A program made the position numbers and the translations under genes. Of a stretch of 64,000 nt of DNA, positions 9,334 to 18,482 are shown piece after piece. The DNA lies in the NCBI GenBank assembly GCA_016716405.1, contig JADJWK010000002.1, positions 620,001 to 684,000 on the forward strand, written 5' to 3'. Under the pieces are notes generated by a model. It made no database searches, had not been told where the DNA came from, and saw only the letters and a program-made list of their open reading frames with translations. Source of the stretch: Candidatus Melainabacteria bacterium. Its GTDB lineage: Bacteria > Cyanobacteriota > Vampirovibrionia > Obscuribacterales > Obscuribacteraceae. Position 1 is the first letter of the stretch, and every line of letters begins with the position of its first letter.

Positions 9334-10540
9334 CGTCGTTTTTCTTGTTCTTTGCGCCAGCATTTTTTTCTTTCTTTCCGTTGGACGGCTTCTTCGGCTC
9401 GTTGTTCCCCTTTGCCTCTTCTTTCTCGTCGGCATCGAGGCTCAGTTTTTCGCCCTGCAATTCGGCGAGCCTGGCGAAGAGGTCTTTCTCCTCTCTCGAG
9501 ATCTTGGTGGGGGTTTTCAGCTTCACATGAACGATCTGATCGCCCCGCCGTGATGGTTGGTTGAGCATGGGAACGCCCATCTCTTTCATGACCAGCTGGG
9601 TGCCGGACTGCACACCGCTGGGGATTTTGAGAATCTTGCTGCCGTCCACGGTGGGGACCAGGATCTCGCCTCCCAGGGCGGCCATGGAGAACGATACAGG
9701 AAGGCTCAGATGGATATCGATGCCGTCTCTGACGAACTCTTTGTGGGCTTTGACATGGATGATCACATAGAGATCGCCGTGGGGACCGCCCTGGGGTCCT
9801 TTGTCGCCACCACCCATGACTCGCATTCTCGAGCCATTCTCGATTCCTGCCGGTACTTTGATCTCGAACTCTTTGTTTTTTCTCGTCAGACCCTGACCGC
9901 TGCAGTCCCGGCAGGGCTTGTCGACTTTCTTGCCGCGACCGGCGCAGTGCGGGCATGTGCTTATCTGATAGGTCTGGACGAAAAGCATATTGACCAGCTC
10001 TTTGACCTGACCCTGACCTCCGCAGGTCTGGCAGGTGGATACCGTGCTTCCCGGGGCGGCGCAGGTACCGAGACAGGTGGTGCATTCCTCGTTGCGTTTG
10101 ATCGAGACTGTTTTGGTGCAACCGAAAACCGCTTCGAGAAAATCGATTTCGAGATCCTGTTTTAGATGAGCGCCCTGCATGGGGCCGGCGGATCTGCCGA
10201 AACCGCCTCCAAAGCCTCCTCCACCACGCATCCCGGCGCCGAAAAGCGCCTCGAGAATGTCGTCTACTCCGAAGCCCTGGAAGTTGCTGAAGTCCATATC
10301 GTCGAAACGGCTCGCCGAGCCCTTGACGCCTTCGTGACCGTAGCGATCGTAAGCGCCACGCTTCTGCTCGTCGGAAAGGACCTCATAAGCTTCGGCGAGC
10401 TCTTTGAAGGCTTGCTCGTCGCCGGACTCTTTATTGTCCGGGTGAAGAGTCCGGGCTTTCTTCCGGAAGGCTTTCTTGATCTCGTCGGCGCTGGCCTGCT
10501 TGCTCACACCGAGGGTTTCGTAGTAGTCCTGTTTCGCCAT
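9275..10540 (-). CDS. dnaJ: Chaperone protein DnaJ
   Basis: Hsp40 co-chaperone that stimulates DnaK ATPase. The J-domain (MAKQDYYETLGV) carries the essential HPD in LHPDNKE. A Gly/Phe-rich linker (GAGMRGGGGFGGGFG) is followed by a Zn-finger region with four Cys pairs and two C-terminal substrate-binding domains. The first zinc repeat reads CTTCLGTC rather than CxxCxGxG, a mild deviation; the other three are canonical. An acidic/basic low-complexity tail of about 50 residues ends in ETFLDKIVDVF. The ATG at 10540 matches the family start, but TTG 10552 has the better-spaced Shine-Dalgarno (AAAGGT). Last of the grpE-dnaK-dnaJ operon. Confidence 0.95.
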   Translation of the reverse strand: MAKQDYYETLGVSKQASADEIKKAFRKKARTLHPDNKESGDEQAFKELAEAYEVLSDEQKRGAYDRYGHEGVKGSASRFDDMDFSNFQGFGVDDILEALFGAGMRGGGGFGGGFGRSAGPMQGAHLKQDLEIDFLEAVFGCTKTVSIKRNEECTTCLGTCAAPGSTVSTCQTCGGQGQVKELVNMLFVQTYQISTCPHCAGRGKKVDKPCRDCSGQGLTRKNKEFEIKVPAGIENGSRMRVMGGGDKGPQGGPHGDLYVIIHVKAHKEFVRDGIDIHLSLPVSFSMAALGGEILVPTVDGSKILKIPSGVQSGTQLVMKEMGVPMLNQPSRRGDQIVHVKLKTPTKISREEKDLFARLAELQGEKLSLDADEKEEAKGNNEPKKPSNGKKEKNAGAKNKKNDDGETFLDKIVDVFRPKGEE

Positions 10541-10563
10541 CGTGCTGTTCAATTTAATACCTT

Positions 10564-12447
10564 TTAGATTTCTGCTTCTTCCACCGAGTCTTCCTCGATC
10601 TCTTCGAAGTCCTCGTCATCACGGTCCTTCTTGTCGCCCTCTCCGAGCTCGATCGGACCGGAATCGCCGAGGGTGCGCTTGCGGCGGGCCGGGGGAGCGG
10701 CACGCTTGCTGCCGGTGTGAATCGCCCGTCCCAGGTCCATGATTGCCACATCGAGGCCAGCCACCAGGGACTGTAGCTCTTCGCTGCCGTTCTTGGCAAG
10801 CACCTCCCTGACGTTTTCTACCGCACGCTGGACCTTTTCGACAACAGTTGAGTCCACTTGCTCGCCATATTTCTTGATGGTTCGCTCGGCGTCGGCGCAG
10901 AGACCCTCTGCCTTGACCCGCATGGATATTCGCTCTTTCACTGCTCTGTCCTGCTCGGCGAACTCCTCGGCTTCTCTGGTGAGCTCCTCGACCTCCTCCG
11001 GACTCAAACCGGTAGTGCGTTGAATCGTAATCGAATGCCTGATCCCGGAGCCATGGTCTTTGGCGCTGCAATGGACGATTCCGTCGGCGTCGATATCGAA
11101 AGTGACCTCGATTTTAGGAACCGAACGGGGAGCTGGCGGGATGCCTGTCAGGTAGAACTTGGCAAGGGACTTGTTGTCGGCGGCAAGATCGCGCTCACCC
11201 TGCAGCACATGCACTTCTACCGAGGTCTGCCCGTCTTCGGTGGTGGTGAAAATCGTCGTGTTGCTGGTGGGTATCGTGGTATTGCGCTCGATCACTCTGG
11301 TGAAAAGCCCCCCGGCGGTCTCGATCCCCAGAGACAGCGGGATGACATCCAGGAGCAGGACGTCCTGGACGTCCCCTGCCAGGATCGAGGCCTGGATTGC
11401 CGCTCCCAGAGCCACGGCCTCATCCGGATTGACTGATTTGGAAGGCTCCTTCTGGAAGTAGCGGCGGATCATGTCCTGGACCGCCGGAATACGCGTACTG
11501 CCGCCGACCAGGATAATATGCTCGATCTGAGCGGGCCGGAGCTGAGCGTCTTCCAGAGCCTGCTGCAGCGGACCGAGGCAGGCTTCCACTAGGTGGCTGG
11601 TGAGCTCGTTGAATTTGGTCCTGGAGAGCTGGGTCTCGAAATGAAGGGGACCGGTCTCGTCGGCTGTCAGGAAGGGGAGCTGGATTTCCGAGACCATGGC
11701 GGTGGACAGCTCGATTTTCTTTTTCTCGGCTTCTTCCTTAATCCTCTGGGTGGCCATAAGATCGTTGCTCAGGTCTATGCCTGTCTGGCTGGTGAACTCT
11801 TCGATCATCCAGTCCATGATGCAGCGATCGAAGTCGTCTCCGCCGAGCTTGTTATTGCCGCTGGTGGCTTTCACCTCGAAAACGCCGTCGGTGATCTCGA
11901 GCAGGCTGACGTCGAAAGTTCCGCCTCCCAGATCGAAAACCAGGATGGTCGACTGCTCGTAGCATTTGTCGAGACCGTAGGCCAGGGCGCTCGCAGTGGG
12001 CTCGTTGATGATCCTCAGCACATCGAGACCGGCTATCTGTCCGGCATCTCTCGTGGACTGGCGCTGGGCGTCGTTGAAATAAGCCGGCACAGTGATCACC
12101 GCCTTGGTGATCTTCTCGCCCAGAAACGCCTCAGCATCGGCTTTTAGCTTCTGAAGGATCATTGCCGAGATCTGCTCGGGGCTGTGAGCGATATTGTCGA
12201 CGGTGACTCTATAATTGGTGCCCATCTCCCGCTTGATCGACTGGATGGTGCGGCTGGGGTTGGTCACGGCCTGGCGCTTGGCAACCTGTCCGACCAGCCG
12301 CTCGCCGGTCTTGGAGAAAGCGATGACGGACGGCGTCGTTCGCTGCCCCTCGGCGTTCTCGATTATCATCGGGGTGCCGCCTTCCATGATCGCTACACAG
12401 GAATGGGTGGTGCCCAGGTCGATACCGATAATTCTGTCGCTGCTCAT
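10564..12447 (-). CDS. dnaK: Chaperone protein DnaK (Hsp70)
   Basis: ATP-driven chaperone, 627 aa. The nucleotide-binding domain begins IIGIDLGTTHSCVAIMEGG; the phosphate-2 motif VFDLGGGTFDVSLLE and the adenosine motif ILVGGSTRIPAVQ are intact. The linker VLLLDVIPLSLGIE leads into the substrate-binding domain. A lid helix region and an acidic C-terminal tail (EDFEEIEEDSVEEAEI) end the protein. It lies 33 bp after grpE and 23 bp before dnaJ, so the three are co-transcribed. No CIRCE element was seen upstream of the operon. Confidence 0.97.
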   Translation of the reverse strand: MSSDRIIGIDLGTTHSCVAIMEGGTPMIIENAEGQRTTPSVIAFSKTGERLVGQVAKRQAVTNPSRTIQSIKREMGTNYRVTVDNIAHSPEQISAMILQKLKADAEAFLGEKITKAVITVPAYFNDAQRQSTRDAGQIAGLDVLRIINEPTASALAYGLDKCYEQSTILVFDLGGGTFDVSLLEITDGVFEVKATSGNNKLGGDDFDRCIMDWMIEEFTSQTGIDLSNDLMATQRIKEEAEKKKIELSTAMVSEIQLPFLTADETGPLHFETQLSRTKFNELTSHLVEACLGPLQQALEDAQLRPAQIEHIILVGGSTRIPAVQDMIRRYFQKEPSKSVNPDEAVALGAAIQASILAGDVQDVLLLDVIPLSLGIETAGGLFTRVIERNTTIPTSNTTIFTTTEDGQTSVEVHVLQGERDLAADNKSLAKFYLTGIPPAPRSVPKIEVTFDIDADGIVHCSAKDHGSGIRHSITIQRTTGLSPEEVEELTREAEEFAEQDRAVKERISMRVKAEGLCADAERTIKKYGEQVDSTVVEKVQRAVENVREVLAKNGSEELQSLVAGLDVAIMDLGRAIHTGSKRAAPPARRKRTLGDSGPIELGEGDKKDRDDEDFEEIEEDSVEEAEI

Positions 12448-12480
12448 CTCATGGTTGCCGCTCTGTGGCTGCTATCACTG

Positions 12481-13398
12481 TTAGTCTTCGTCTGCGTCGC
12501 CCTTCGCGAGCTTCTTGGACTCGATGCTGACAGGCGGGATATCTTGAGTGCTCGAAACGGGTATACCTTCGCCGGAGTCGCCATCCGAGCTGGTATCGTC
12601 TTCGGTGCCATTACCGGCGCCTTCATCTCCGGAGTTCTCGGCAGTCTCGTCCGCCGCGGCTGCTTCGACCGATTCCTCTTCTTCTGAAGCTTCTTCAGCC
12701 TGCGGCTCAGGCTCGTCCTCGACACCGTCGGAGGTGGCGACGTTCACCAGGGAGGGACGCAGGACTTTGTCGTTGAACATATAGCCGGGCCTGAGCTGGT
12801 GGACGATGGAGCCGTCCGGAACTTCTCTGGTTGCTATCTGCTGGACCGGCTCGTGGAGCCGGGGATCGAAAGGCTGACCGATAACATCGAGCTGGGCGAT
12901 GCCGATCTGCTCCAGGCAACGGGCGAATCGGTTGTAGACCATATTGAGGCTGTCGATCATGTTTTTCGGGTCCATACTGTCGGACAGTTTCGACTTGGCC
13001 AGGTCCATATCATCCAGAGCCGGCAGAATCGCCTCGATGGCTTTTTGAATTCCCGTGGCCGTGAATTCCTGGCGCTCCCGATCGACACGCTTGCGATAAT
13101 TCTCGAAATCCGCCGCCAGCCTCTTATAGAGATTCTCGGCTTCGGTGGCGCGCTGTTCCATGGCGTCGAGCTCTTGCTGGAGACGTTTGGCCATGGCGCT
13201 CGAAGCGGCATTCTCCCGCTCCAGGTCGGCTTTGGCTTCTTCTTCCTGGCCGAGATTGATGCCGAACTCGTCAGGATCCGGCTCGGCGCCTGCATACATA
13301 GCCCGATAGAAGGCTTTGGCAGCGGAATCGCGGTCTTTCTTCTTCGGAGGCTCCTTGTCTTCGTCTTGACTGGATTTCGCCTTTTCGTCGTCGGCCAT
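12481..13398 (-). CDS. grpE: Nucleotide exchange factor GrpE
   Basis: Releases ADP from DnaK. 305 aa from ATG 13398, which has AGGTG upstream. Residues about 60-110 form the long dimerising coiled coil (LQQELDAMEQRATEAENLYKRLAADFENYRKR). The beta domain includes QPFDPRLHEPVQQIATREVPDGSIVHQLRPGYMFNDKVLRPSLVNVAT. It is unusually long: standard GrpE is about 190-210 aa. The excess is a disordered acidic C-terminal tail (about 85 residues rich in E, A, D, S) plus an acidic/basic N-terminus. First gene of the chaperone operon. Confidence 0.95.
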   Translation of the reverse strand: MADDEKAKSSQDEDKEPPKKKDRDSAAKAFYRAMYAGAEPDPDEFGINLGQEEEAKADLERENAASSAMAKRLQQELDAMEQRATEAENLYKRLAADFENYRKRVDRERQEFTATGIQKAIEAILPALDDMDLAKSKLSDSMDPKNMIDSLNMVYNRFARCLEQIGIAQLDVIGQPFDPRLHEPVQQIATREVPDGSIVHQLRPGYMFNDKVLRPSLVNVATSDGVEDEPEPQAEEASEEEESVEAAAADETAENSGDEGAGNGTEDDTSSDGDSGEGIPVSSTQDIPPVSIESKKLAKGDADED

Positions 13399-13404
13399 AT
13401 TCAC

Positions 13405-13558
13405 CTGGTTTGGATTTCTAGACTCCCCAATATTAACCTGTCAGGGCTTGGAGTGGGGATGTCAATACTGAAAATTGAAATCAATTAGTACCTTTATTAG
13501 TTTATGTAATTAGCCTAAAATTCGCACGTACCTTCGAAATCAGAGCGCCGATTAATTT
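13405..13558. promoter_or_regulatory. Divergent promoter region, grpE operon versus dgcN-like gene
   Basis: 154-bp AT-rich region between divergent genes. A perfect TTGACA on the minus strand (13465-13460) is the best -35 candidate for grpE, but no good -10 lies at 16-18 nt. No CIRCE inverted repeat (TTAGCACTC-N9-GAGTGCTAA) and no clear heat-shock sigma motif are visible. Confidence 0.4.
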
Positions 13559-14608
13559 ATGAATGTTGATACGAGGCTGAGACTGATTCTTTATGCGCCC
13601 CATGAATTCGGCGGGCGGGCGGCCAAGACTGCCGAGGGCCTGCTGCGTTATCGCCCGGAAGCTGCGGCATGCGTCGTCGATCCCGTCAAGGCCGGGCTCA
13701 CCGCCGCGGCGGTGATCGGTGCCGGAGGCGCCGTGCCGGTGGTTCGCACTATCGAGGAGGCTATCGCTCTGGGCGCCGATGCCGTGCTCCTGGGCTGCGC
13801 CTTCGCCGGGGGGAGGATGCCCCAGAGCTGGCGGGATGACATCCTCAAAGCCATAAAGAGTGGTCTCAGCATAATCAACGGGCTTCATGACTTCCTGGTC
13901 GACGACGCCGAATTCTCATCGGCCGCCGGATCTATGGATGTCTCCCTGATCGATCTGAGGATGCCACCGGAGAAGCTCAATATCGCCACCGGCAGAGCTG
14001 CTTCCCTGAAGGCGCATACAGTCCTCACCGTGGGCTCCGACTGTTCGGTTGGCAAGATGACCACATCCCTCGAGCTTCTGGGGGCCGCCCGGAAAGCCAA
14101 TCGGCCCTCTCGTTTCGTGGCCACCGGCCAGACCGGGATCATCATCGATGGCTGCGGAGTGGCTATCGATCGCGTGATCGGCGATTTCATGGCCGGTGTC
14201 GTCGAGGACCTGGTCATCGAGGCTGCTGCCGGCTCGGAGTATGTGTTCATCGAAGGCCAGGGCTCGATCATTCACCCGGGTTATTCCGGCGTCACCCTCT
14301 CGATTCTCCATGGTGCGGCTGCCGAATGTCTCATCCTCTGCCATCAAGAAGGCCGGATTACAACCGGAGAGTCTGATCACGTCATTCCGGAACTGCCGGT
14401 TCTTGTGGAAATCTACGAGAGTCTGGCCCGCTTCATACGCCCGACGAAAGTGGTGGGAGTCGCCATCGACAGCCGCTCTATCGCTTCGGACGCCGATGCC
14501 CGGGCTCGTCTGGAGGAGTATTCCAGACAGACGGGTCTTCCCGTAACCGATCCGGTCCGTTTCGGAGCGGCCAATCTTTTTCAAGCTATAGAGAGTTATT
14601 GCCAATGA
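13559..14608 (+). CDS. dgcN: DUF1611 family protein, DgcN-like (proposed D-glutamate N-acetyltransferase)
   Basis: 349 aa. The N-terminal Rossmann-like half (LILYAPHEFGGRAAKTAEGLLRY) is followed by a P-loop-like region (VLTVGSDCSVGKMTTSLEL) and the glycine-rich DUF1611 core (FVATGQTGIIIDGCGVAIDRVIGDFMAG, EGQGSIIHPGYSGVTLSILHG). The family was historically of unknown function. In marine Pseudoalteromonas, DgcN is described as acting with the racemase DgcA in D-glutamate catabolism. The next gene is an enolase-superfamily epimerase whose ATG overlaps this stop (ATGA), supporting the pair. Function is transferred by family and context, not proven here. Confidence 0.8.
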   Translation: MNVDTRLRLILYAPHEFGGRAAKTAEGLLRYRPEAAACVVDPVKAGLTAAAVIGAGGAVPVVRTIEEAIALGADAVLLGCAFAGGRMPQSWRDDILKAIKSGLSIINGLHDFLVDDAEFSSAAGSMDVSLIDLRMPPEKLNIATGRAASLKAHTVLTVGSDCSVGKMTTSLELLGAARKANRPSRFVATGQTGIIIDGCGVAIDRVIGDFMAGVVEDLVIEAAAGSEYVFIEGQGSIIHPGYSGVTLSILHGAAAECLILCHQEGRITTGESDHVIPELPVLVEIYESLARFIRPTKVVGVAIDSRSIASDADARARLEEYSRQTGLPVTDPVRFGAANLFQAIESYCQ

Positions 14609-15672
14609 TGAAACCATCCAGCACGAGAACCAGCGCCATCGAGCTCGCTTACGAGCCGCTCACCCTGACCACCACCCATCCTTTCGGGATCTCCTACGGA
14701 ACATCCTCCGATACGGACAATGTCCTTGTCAGGCTCACTCTGGGCGAGCATACCGGTCTCGGCGAAGCGGCGCCGGCCTCTTATCACGGCGAGAGTCAGG
14801 CGACAGTCCTGGCGGTCCTTGGCGAGATAGAGAAAGCGAGCATTCTAGGCGACGATCCTTTTGCGGTGGCCTCGGTCATGGCAGCTATGGATCGTCTCCT
14901 GACCGGTCACAATTCCGCCAAAGCCGCGGTGGAGATGGCTCTCCAGGACCTCTGCGGCAAGATCGCCGGACAGCCCGTCTACAAGCTTCTCGGACTTTCC
15001 GGCTATCCTCAGCCCATGACCGATTTCACCATCGGCATCGACAGTCTCGAGATGGTGGAGATGAAAACGAGAGAAGCCCTGGACCAGGGCTTCAAGATGC
15101 TCAAGGTCAAGCAGGGAACCAGTTACGATCGCGAGATCATCGAGACCATCAGGAAGGTGGCAGGCGACATACCTTTGCGGGTGGATGCCAATGGCGCCTG
15201 GACACCCAAGCAGGCCATAGCCATGTCTCGTTTTCTGGCCGAGCAGGGTGTCGAGTTTATCGAGCAGCCTCTACCGAAATTCGCATCGGTAGAGGATTTT
15301 CGCTACGTGCGCCGGCACTCGGCCGTGCCGATTTTCGCCGACGAGAGCGTCTGCCGGGCCAATGACGTCGCACGTCTAGCCGGTGCCGTGGACGGTGTCG
15401 TGGTCAAGCTCGCCAAAACAGGCGGTCTCTCGGAAGCCCTCAAGGTAATCCATGTCGCCCGGGCGCACCAGATGAGAATCATGTTCGGCTGCATGATCGA
15501 GTCATCCATCGGAGTCACCGCCGCGGCGCATCTTTCCAGCCTGGTAGATTATCTGGATCTCGATGGCGCGATGCTCTTGAAGAACGACCCCTTCGATGGT
15601 GCCTTCTATGACAACGGTTATTTGCGTGTCAAAGATGAGCCCGGTCTCGGCGTGCGGGCTCGGCAAGAATGA
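14605..15672 (+). CDS. dgcA: Enolase-superfamily racemase/epimerase (DgcA or L-Ala-D/L-Glu epimerase)
   Basis: 355 aa. The N-terminal capping domain is followed by a TIM barrel with the expected general-base lysines KVK (MLKVKQG), metal ligands in VDANGAW, IEQPL and IFADES, and the second catalytic lysine in VVKLAKTGG. This is the dipeptide epimerase subgroup of muconate-lactonizing-like enzymes. Whether it acts on N-acetyl-glutamate (DgcA) or on murein-derived L-Ala-D-Glu cannot be told from sequence. The ATG overlaps the stop of the DUF1611 gene by 4 nt, so the two are translationally coupled; in-frame TTG 14599 is a less likely start. Confidence 0.85.
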   Translation: MMKPSSTRTSAIELAYEPLTLTTTHPFGISYGTSSDTDNVLVRLTLGEHTGLGEAAPASYHGESQATVLAVLGEIEKASILGDDPFAVASVMAAMDRLLTGHNSAKAAVEMALQDLCGKIAGQPVYKLLGLSGYPQPMTDFTIGIDSLEMVEMKTREALDQGFKMLKVKQGTSYDREIIETIRKVAGDIPLRVDANGAWTPKQAIAMSRFLAEQGVEFIEQPLPKFASVEDFRYVRRHSAVPIFADESVCRANDVARLAGAVDGVVVKLAKTGGLSEALKVIHVARAHQMRIMFGCMIESSIGVTAAAHLSSLVDYLDLDGAMLLKNDPFDGAFYDNGYLRVKDEPGLGVRARQE

Positions 15673-15716
15673 GCCGCTACCATATATGGTGCGACATCCT
15701 GATCCTCAGCGCCACT

Positions 15717-16631
15717 CTAGCCCCACTTTGACAGGCGGTTCTTGATAAGGTCGATCGTCGATTCGGGATAGAGCTTGAAACATTTCACTTTCTTCCCCCT
15801 GGCCAGTCCCTCGACGAGCTTCTCGCTGGGCCCGTCGCAGAGGATCAGATCGGCGAAGCCGATGGTGTAACGGAGCTCCTCTTCGTCGCCGGCCAGGACC
15901 GAGCGCACCGGGATCTCCTCGCCTCGCTGGGCGGCAACCAGCTTGGTGGCCATGGTCATGAGAGTATTGCTCACCGAGACGAGGAGCAAGAGGCTGCCGC
16001 TTTTCATGCCCGAGACCAGATCGAGCTCCGAGCGTGCCGGCTCGATATTGCAGGGGACCAGTCTTGTCCGGTCCTTGATGGCGTCCCGGAAGGAGAAGAG
16101 ATGATAGAGGCTGGTGACGATCAGGGAGTCTTCCGACCACTGCGGATTCTCGAGGATCTCCTCCACGGTGCAGGCTTCCACCGGAATATCGAAATGGGGG
16201 CTGAGCTCGCTCACCACCACGGCATGGAAATCCTGGTTCCGATCGACAACGAGAATCCTTTTTACCGGTTTGCGGCTGGCCAGCTTCTCCACACAGCCTT
16301 TCACCTCTTTCGCCGAATAGCCCGAATCGGATGCCCGGGCTAGAAATTCGATGAAAAGCCCTTCCAGGTCTTTGGGGCGATGATCGCTGTTTGCCGGCGA
16401 GGCGACACGGACACCGCTGCCCTGCCGGATTTCCAGGAGCCCGACCTCGGCAAGGTGGTTATAGGCGGCGGTGACAGTGCTGTAATGGATATCGAGGCGC
16501 GCCGCCAGTGCCCTGATACTGGGGAGCTTCACTCCCGACTCGAGAACCCCCGAGGCGATCTGAAGCGAAATCTGCTCGACGAGCTGATCGCGAATGGGCA
16601 CCGAGCTTTCTTTGTTGATCGAAATTTTCAC
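15717..16631 (-). CDS. GntR-family transcriptional regulator
   Basis: 304 aa, starting at GTG 16631. The N-terminal winged helix is complete (PIRDQLVEQISLQIASGVLESGVKLPSIRALAARLDIHYSTVTAAYNHLAEVGLLEIRQGSGVRVA), YhcF-like in type. The C-terminal part is not an aminotransferase (so not MocR) and lacks an obvious UTRA signature; it contains a Rossmann-like start (KRILVVDRNQDFHAVVVSEL). The start lies only 7 bp after the tadC stop, so it is most likely the last gene of the Tad operon. It is convergent with, not divergent from, dgcNA, so control of dgcNA is not implied. Confidence 0.85.
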   Translation of the reverse strand: MKISINKESSVPIRDQLVEQISLQIASGVLESGVKLPSIRALAARLDIHYSTVTAAYNHLAEVGLLEIRQGSGVRVASPANSDHRPKDLEGLFIEFLARASDSGYSAKEVKGCVEKLASRKPVKRILVVDRNQDFHAVVVSELSPHFDIPVEACTVEEILENPQWSEDSLIVTSLYHLFSFRDAIKDRTRLVPCNIEPARSELDLVSGMKSGSLLLLVSVSNTLMTMATKLVAAQRGEEIPVRSVLAGDEEELRYTIGFADLILCDGPSEKLVEGLARGKKVKCFKLYPESTIDLIKNRLSKWG

Positions 16632-16638
16632 GGGGGAT

Positions 16639-17502
16639 CTACTTCATCATTAACGGCTTCAAGTATTCGAAGAAGATTATAAAAGATGGCGCCAGAAGAA
16701 TGACCATGAGGGCCGGCATGATGCAGAACCAGAGGGGAAAAGCCATATATATCGGCAGCCTGGCCGCTTTCTCCTCGGCTTTCTGGCTGAGCTTGTTGCG
16801 CAGGAAGTCGCTCTGGGCTCTCAAGATCTTGGCAATGCTGATACCCAGTTGAGCGGCCTGGGTCAGGGAAGCGCCCAGGGCGCGGAGCTCTTCCACGCCG
16901 GTTCGGTTGTAGAGCTCGACATAAGCGCGTTCGCGCTCGATTCCCAGGAGGAGGTCGCGGCTCAAGAGCATGAGCTCCTCGTTGAGCTCATTGACTACCA
17001 CGCTCGACTCGGTGGCTATTCTGGCCAGGGTGGCATCCAGTCCCAGCCCCGCGTCCACGCAGAGAACCATGAGATCGAGGGCCTGGGGGAGGCTTTCTTT
17101 GATTCGTTGCCGTCTTCGCCGGGAGATCAAGAAAAGGGCCGCGTCGGGCAAAAAGAACGAGAGCAGGGCGAGAAGCAGCACTGCCCATAATGGCAGGATC
17201 AGGCCGGCAAGGATCATCGAAAGGGGCAGATAGACCTTGAGAGACGCCAGGACTCCGAAGGCGGTATTCGAGCGATAGCCAGACCAGACCTGCAGGCGCT
17301 GAAGCCATTGCCGGTAACGCGCCGGTGTAGCGGAAAGCAGGGCTGTCGCGGGTGCGCTCAGCCATACCGGTACCACTGGCACCACCGGTGAGGCCCCGCT
17401 CTCGCTCCGTCCTCTGAGAACCATCACCACGCCTAGGAATAACGCCGCGAAGAGCTCGGGGTACTGGAGAATATTGAACGGTAGGAGGGAGGCGGAAGGC
17501 AT
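16639..17502 (-). CDS. tadC: Tad pilus inner-membrane platform protein TadC
   Basis: 287 aa, type II secretion F-domain family. Hydrophobic segments occur near the N-terminus, around residues 90-130 (YLPLSMILAGLILPLWAVLLLALLSFFLP) and at the C-terminus (MAFPLWFCIMPALMVILLAPSFIIFFEYL). Between them lies the cytosolic F domain (SLPQALDLMVLCVDAGLGLDATLARIA, then GISIAKILRAQSDFLRNK). With TadB it forms the platform that assembles Flp pilin. It follows tadB by 8 bp. Confidence 0.9.
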   Translation of the reverse strand: MPSASLLPFNILQYPELFAALFLGVVMVLRGRSESGASPVVPVVPVWLSAPATALLSATPARYRQWLQRLQVWSGYRSNTAFGVLASLKVYLPLSMILAGLILPLWAVLLLALLSFFLPDAALFLISRRRRQRIKESLPQALDLMVLCVDAGLGLDATLARIATESSVVVNELNEELMLLSRDLLLGIERERAYVELYNRTGVEELRALGASLTQAAQLGISIAKILRAQSDFLRNKLSQKAEEKAARLPIYMAFPLWFCIMPALMVILLAPSFIIFFEYLKPLMMK

Positions 17503-17510
17503 TTCTATTC

Positions 17511-18482
17511 TCAGATTTTGATGGTGGACATCTTACGCATTAGAAAAATTCCGAGGATCTGGAGACCCACGGCTAGAAGTAGCATCAACCGGCCGACCTC
17601 TTTCTGGAACAGAGGCTCGAGATAACCGGGATTGGCGAAATTGAGGACCAGAGCCATGATTATCGGCAGCAGCCCGACGATGATGGCGGTCAAGCGGCTC
17701 TGGCTCGTGAGGACTTTGATCTGGCGGCTCAGCCTGATCCGCTGCCTGAGGGTGTAATTGGTCTTATCCAGGAGCTCGGCCAGGGAGCCGCCGACTTCGC
17801 TCTGGATGCTGACCGCCCGGCGGATGAGATCGAGCTCGTAAGATCGATAGCGAGCACAGGAGCGGCTGAGGGCCTCGGCCAGGGGCTGACCGAGATTCAT
17901 CCTCTGCAGGACAGTGCGGAACTCGCTCCCGCAGGGGGCCGGCACTTCCTCGGCTACTGTCTGGATCGCTCTGGGAATACTGTGTCCGGTACGCAGCACC
18001 GAGACCATGAGATCGATGGCTTCCGGCAGCTGGGTGGTGAATTTCCGCCGCACCGAAGCGACCTTCACCGCCAGAGCGGCGAAGGGAAGCAGCGACAGGA
18101 GGATTCCCGATAAGACGGCGAAGAGAAGCTCGAAGGAAAAAGCGACCGAAACTATTATCGGTGCGAAAAAGAGGACCATGGCAATCTGGAGCAGATTGTC
18201 GACGCTCAAAGCCCAGCCGGACAGGTCGCATTGTTGCTCGATATTGTCCATGACCCTGCTGAGAAAAGTACCCAGGACCGATTCGCCCGGCTCTTTGCGG
18301 CGCCTGATCAAATTTACCGGTCTTGCCTCATCCGCTCTCTCGTCCAGGGACTGTGTCTGCACCAGATTGAGGCGGCTGCGTACCTGATTCCGCTGGCGCT
18401 GACGGCTCGAGATCCGAGTGACTATGATCCCGGCCACCAGGGAGATCGCCGCGCCGGCGACAAGGATGATCTCGCCGGTCAT
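17511..18482 (-). CDS. tadB: Tad pilus inner-membrane platform protein TadB
   Basis: 323 aa, type II secretion F-domain protein. One N-terminal membrane segment (ILVAGAAISLVAGIIVT) and two more around residues 95-140 precede the conserved QLPEAIDLMVSVLRTGHSIPRAIQTVAEEVPAP. Further membrane helices end the protein (LTAIIVGLLPIIMALVL; LMLLLAVGLQILGIFLM). It overlaps cpaF by 4 nt (ATGA), so the two are translationally coupled. Confidence 0.92.
   Translation of the reverse strand: MTGEIILVAGAAISLVAGIIVTRISSRQRQRNQVRSRLNLVQTQSLDERADEARPVNLIRRRKEPGESVLGTFLSRVMDNIEQQCDLSGWALSVDNLLQIAMVLFFAPIIVSVAFSFELLFAVLSGILLSLLPFAALAVKVASVRRKFTTQLPEAIDLMVSVLRTGHSIPRAIQTVAEEVPAPCGSEFRTVLQRMNLGQPLAEALSRSCARYRSYELDLIRRAVSIQSEVGGSLAELLDKTNYTLRQRIRLSRQIKVLTSQSRLTAIIVGLLPIIMALVLNFANPGYLEPLFQKEVGRLMLLLAVGLQILGIFLMRKMSTIKI

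Noticed and set aside
13405..13558. CIRCE element or heat-shock promoter before grpE
   Set aside because: No TTAGCACTC-N9-GAGTGCTAA repeat; the nearby CCCCA/TGGGG segments do not fit.
15679..15690. Perfect palindrome ACCATATATGGT between convergent dgcA and GntR
   Set aside because: It lies at the 3' ends of both genes, where an operator is not expected; 12 bp is too short to call a terminator without a T-run.
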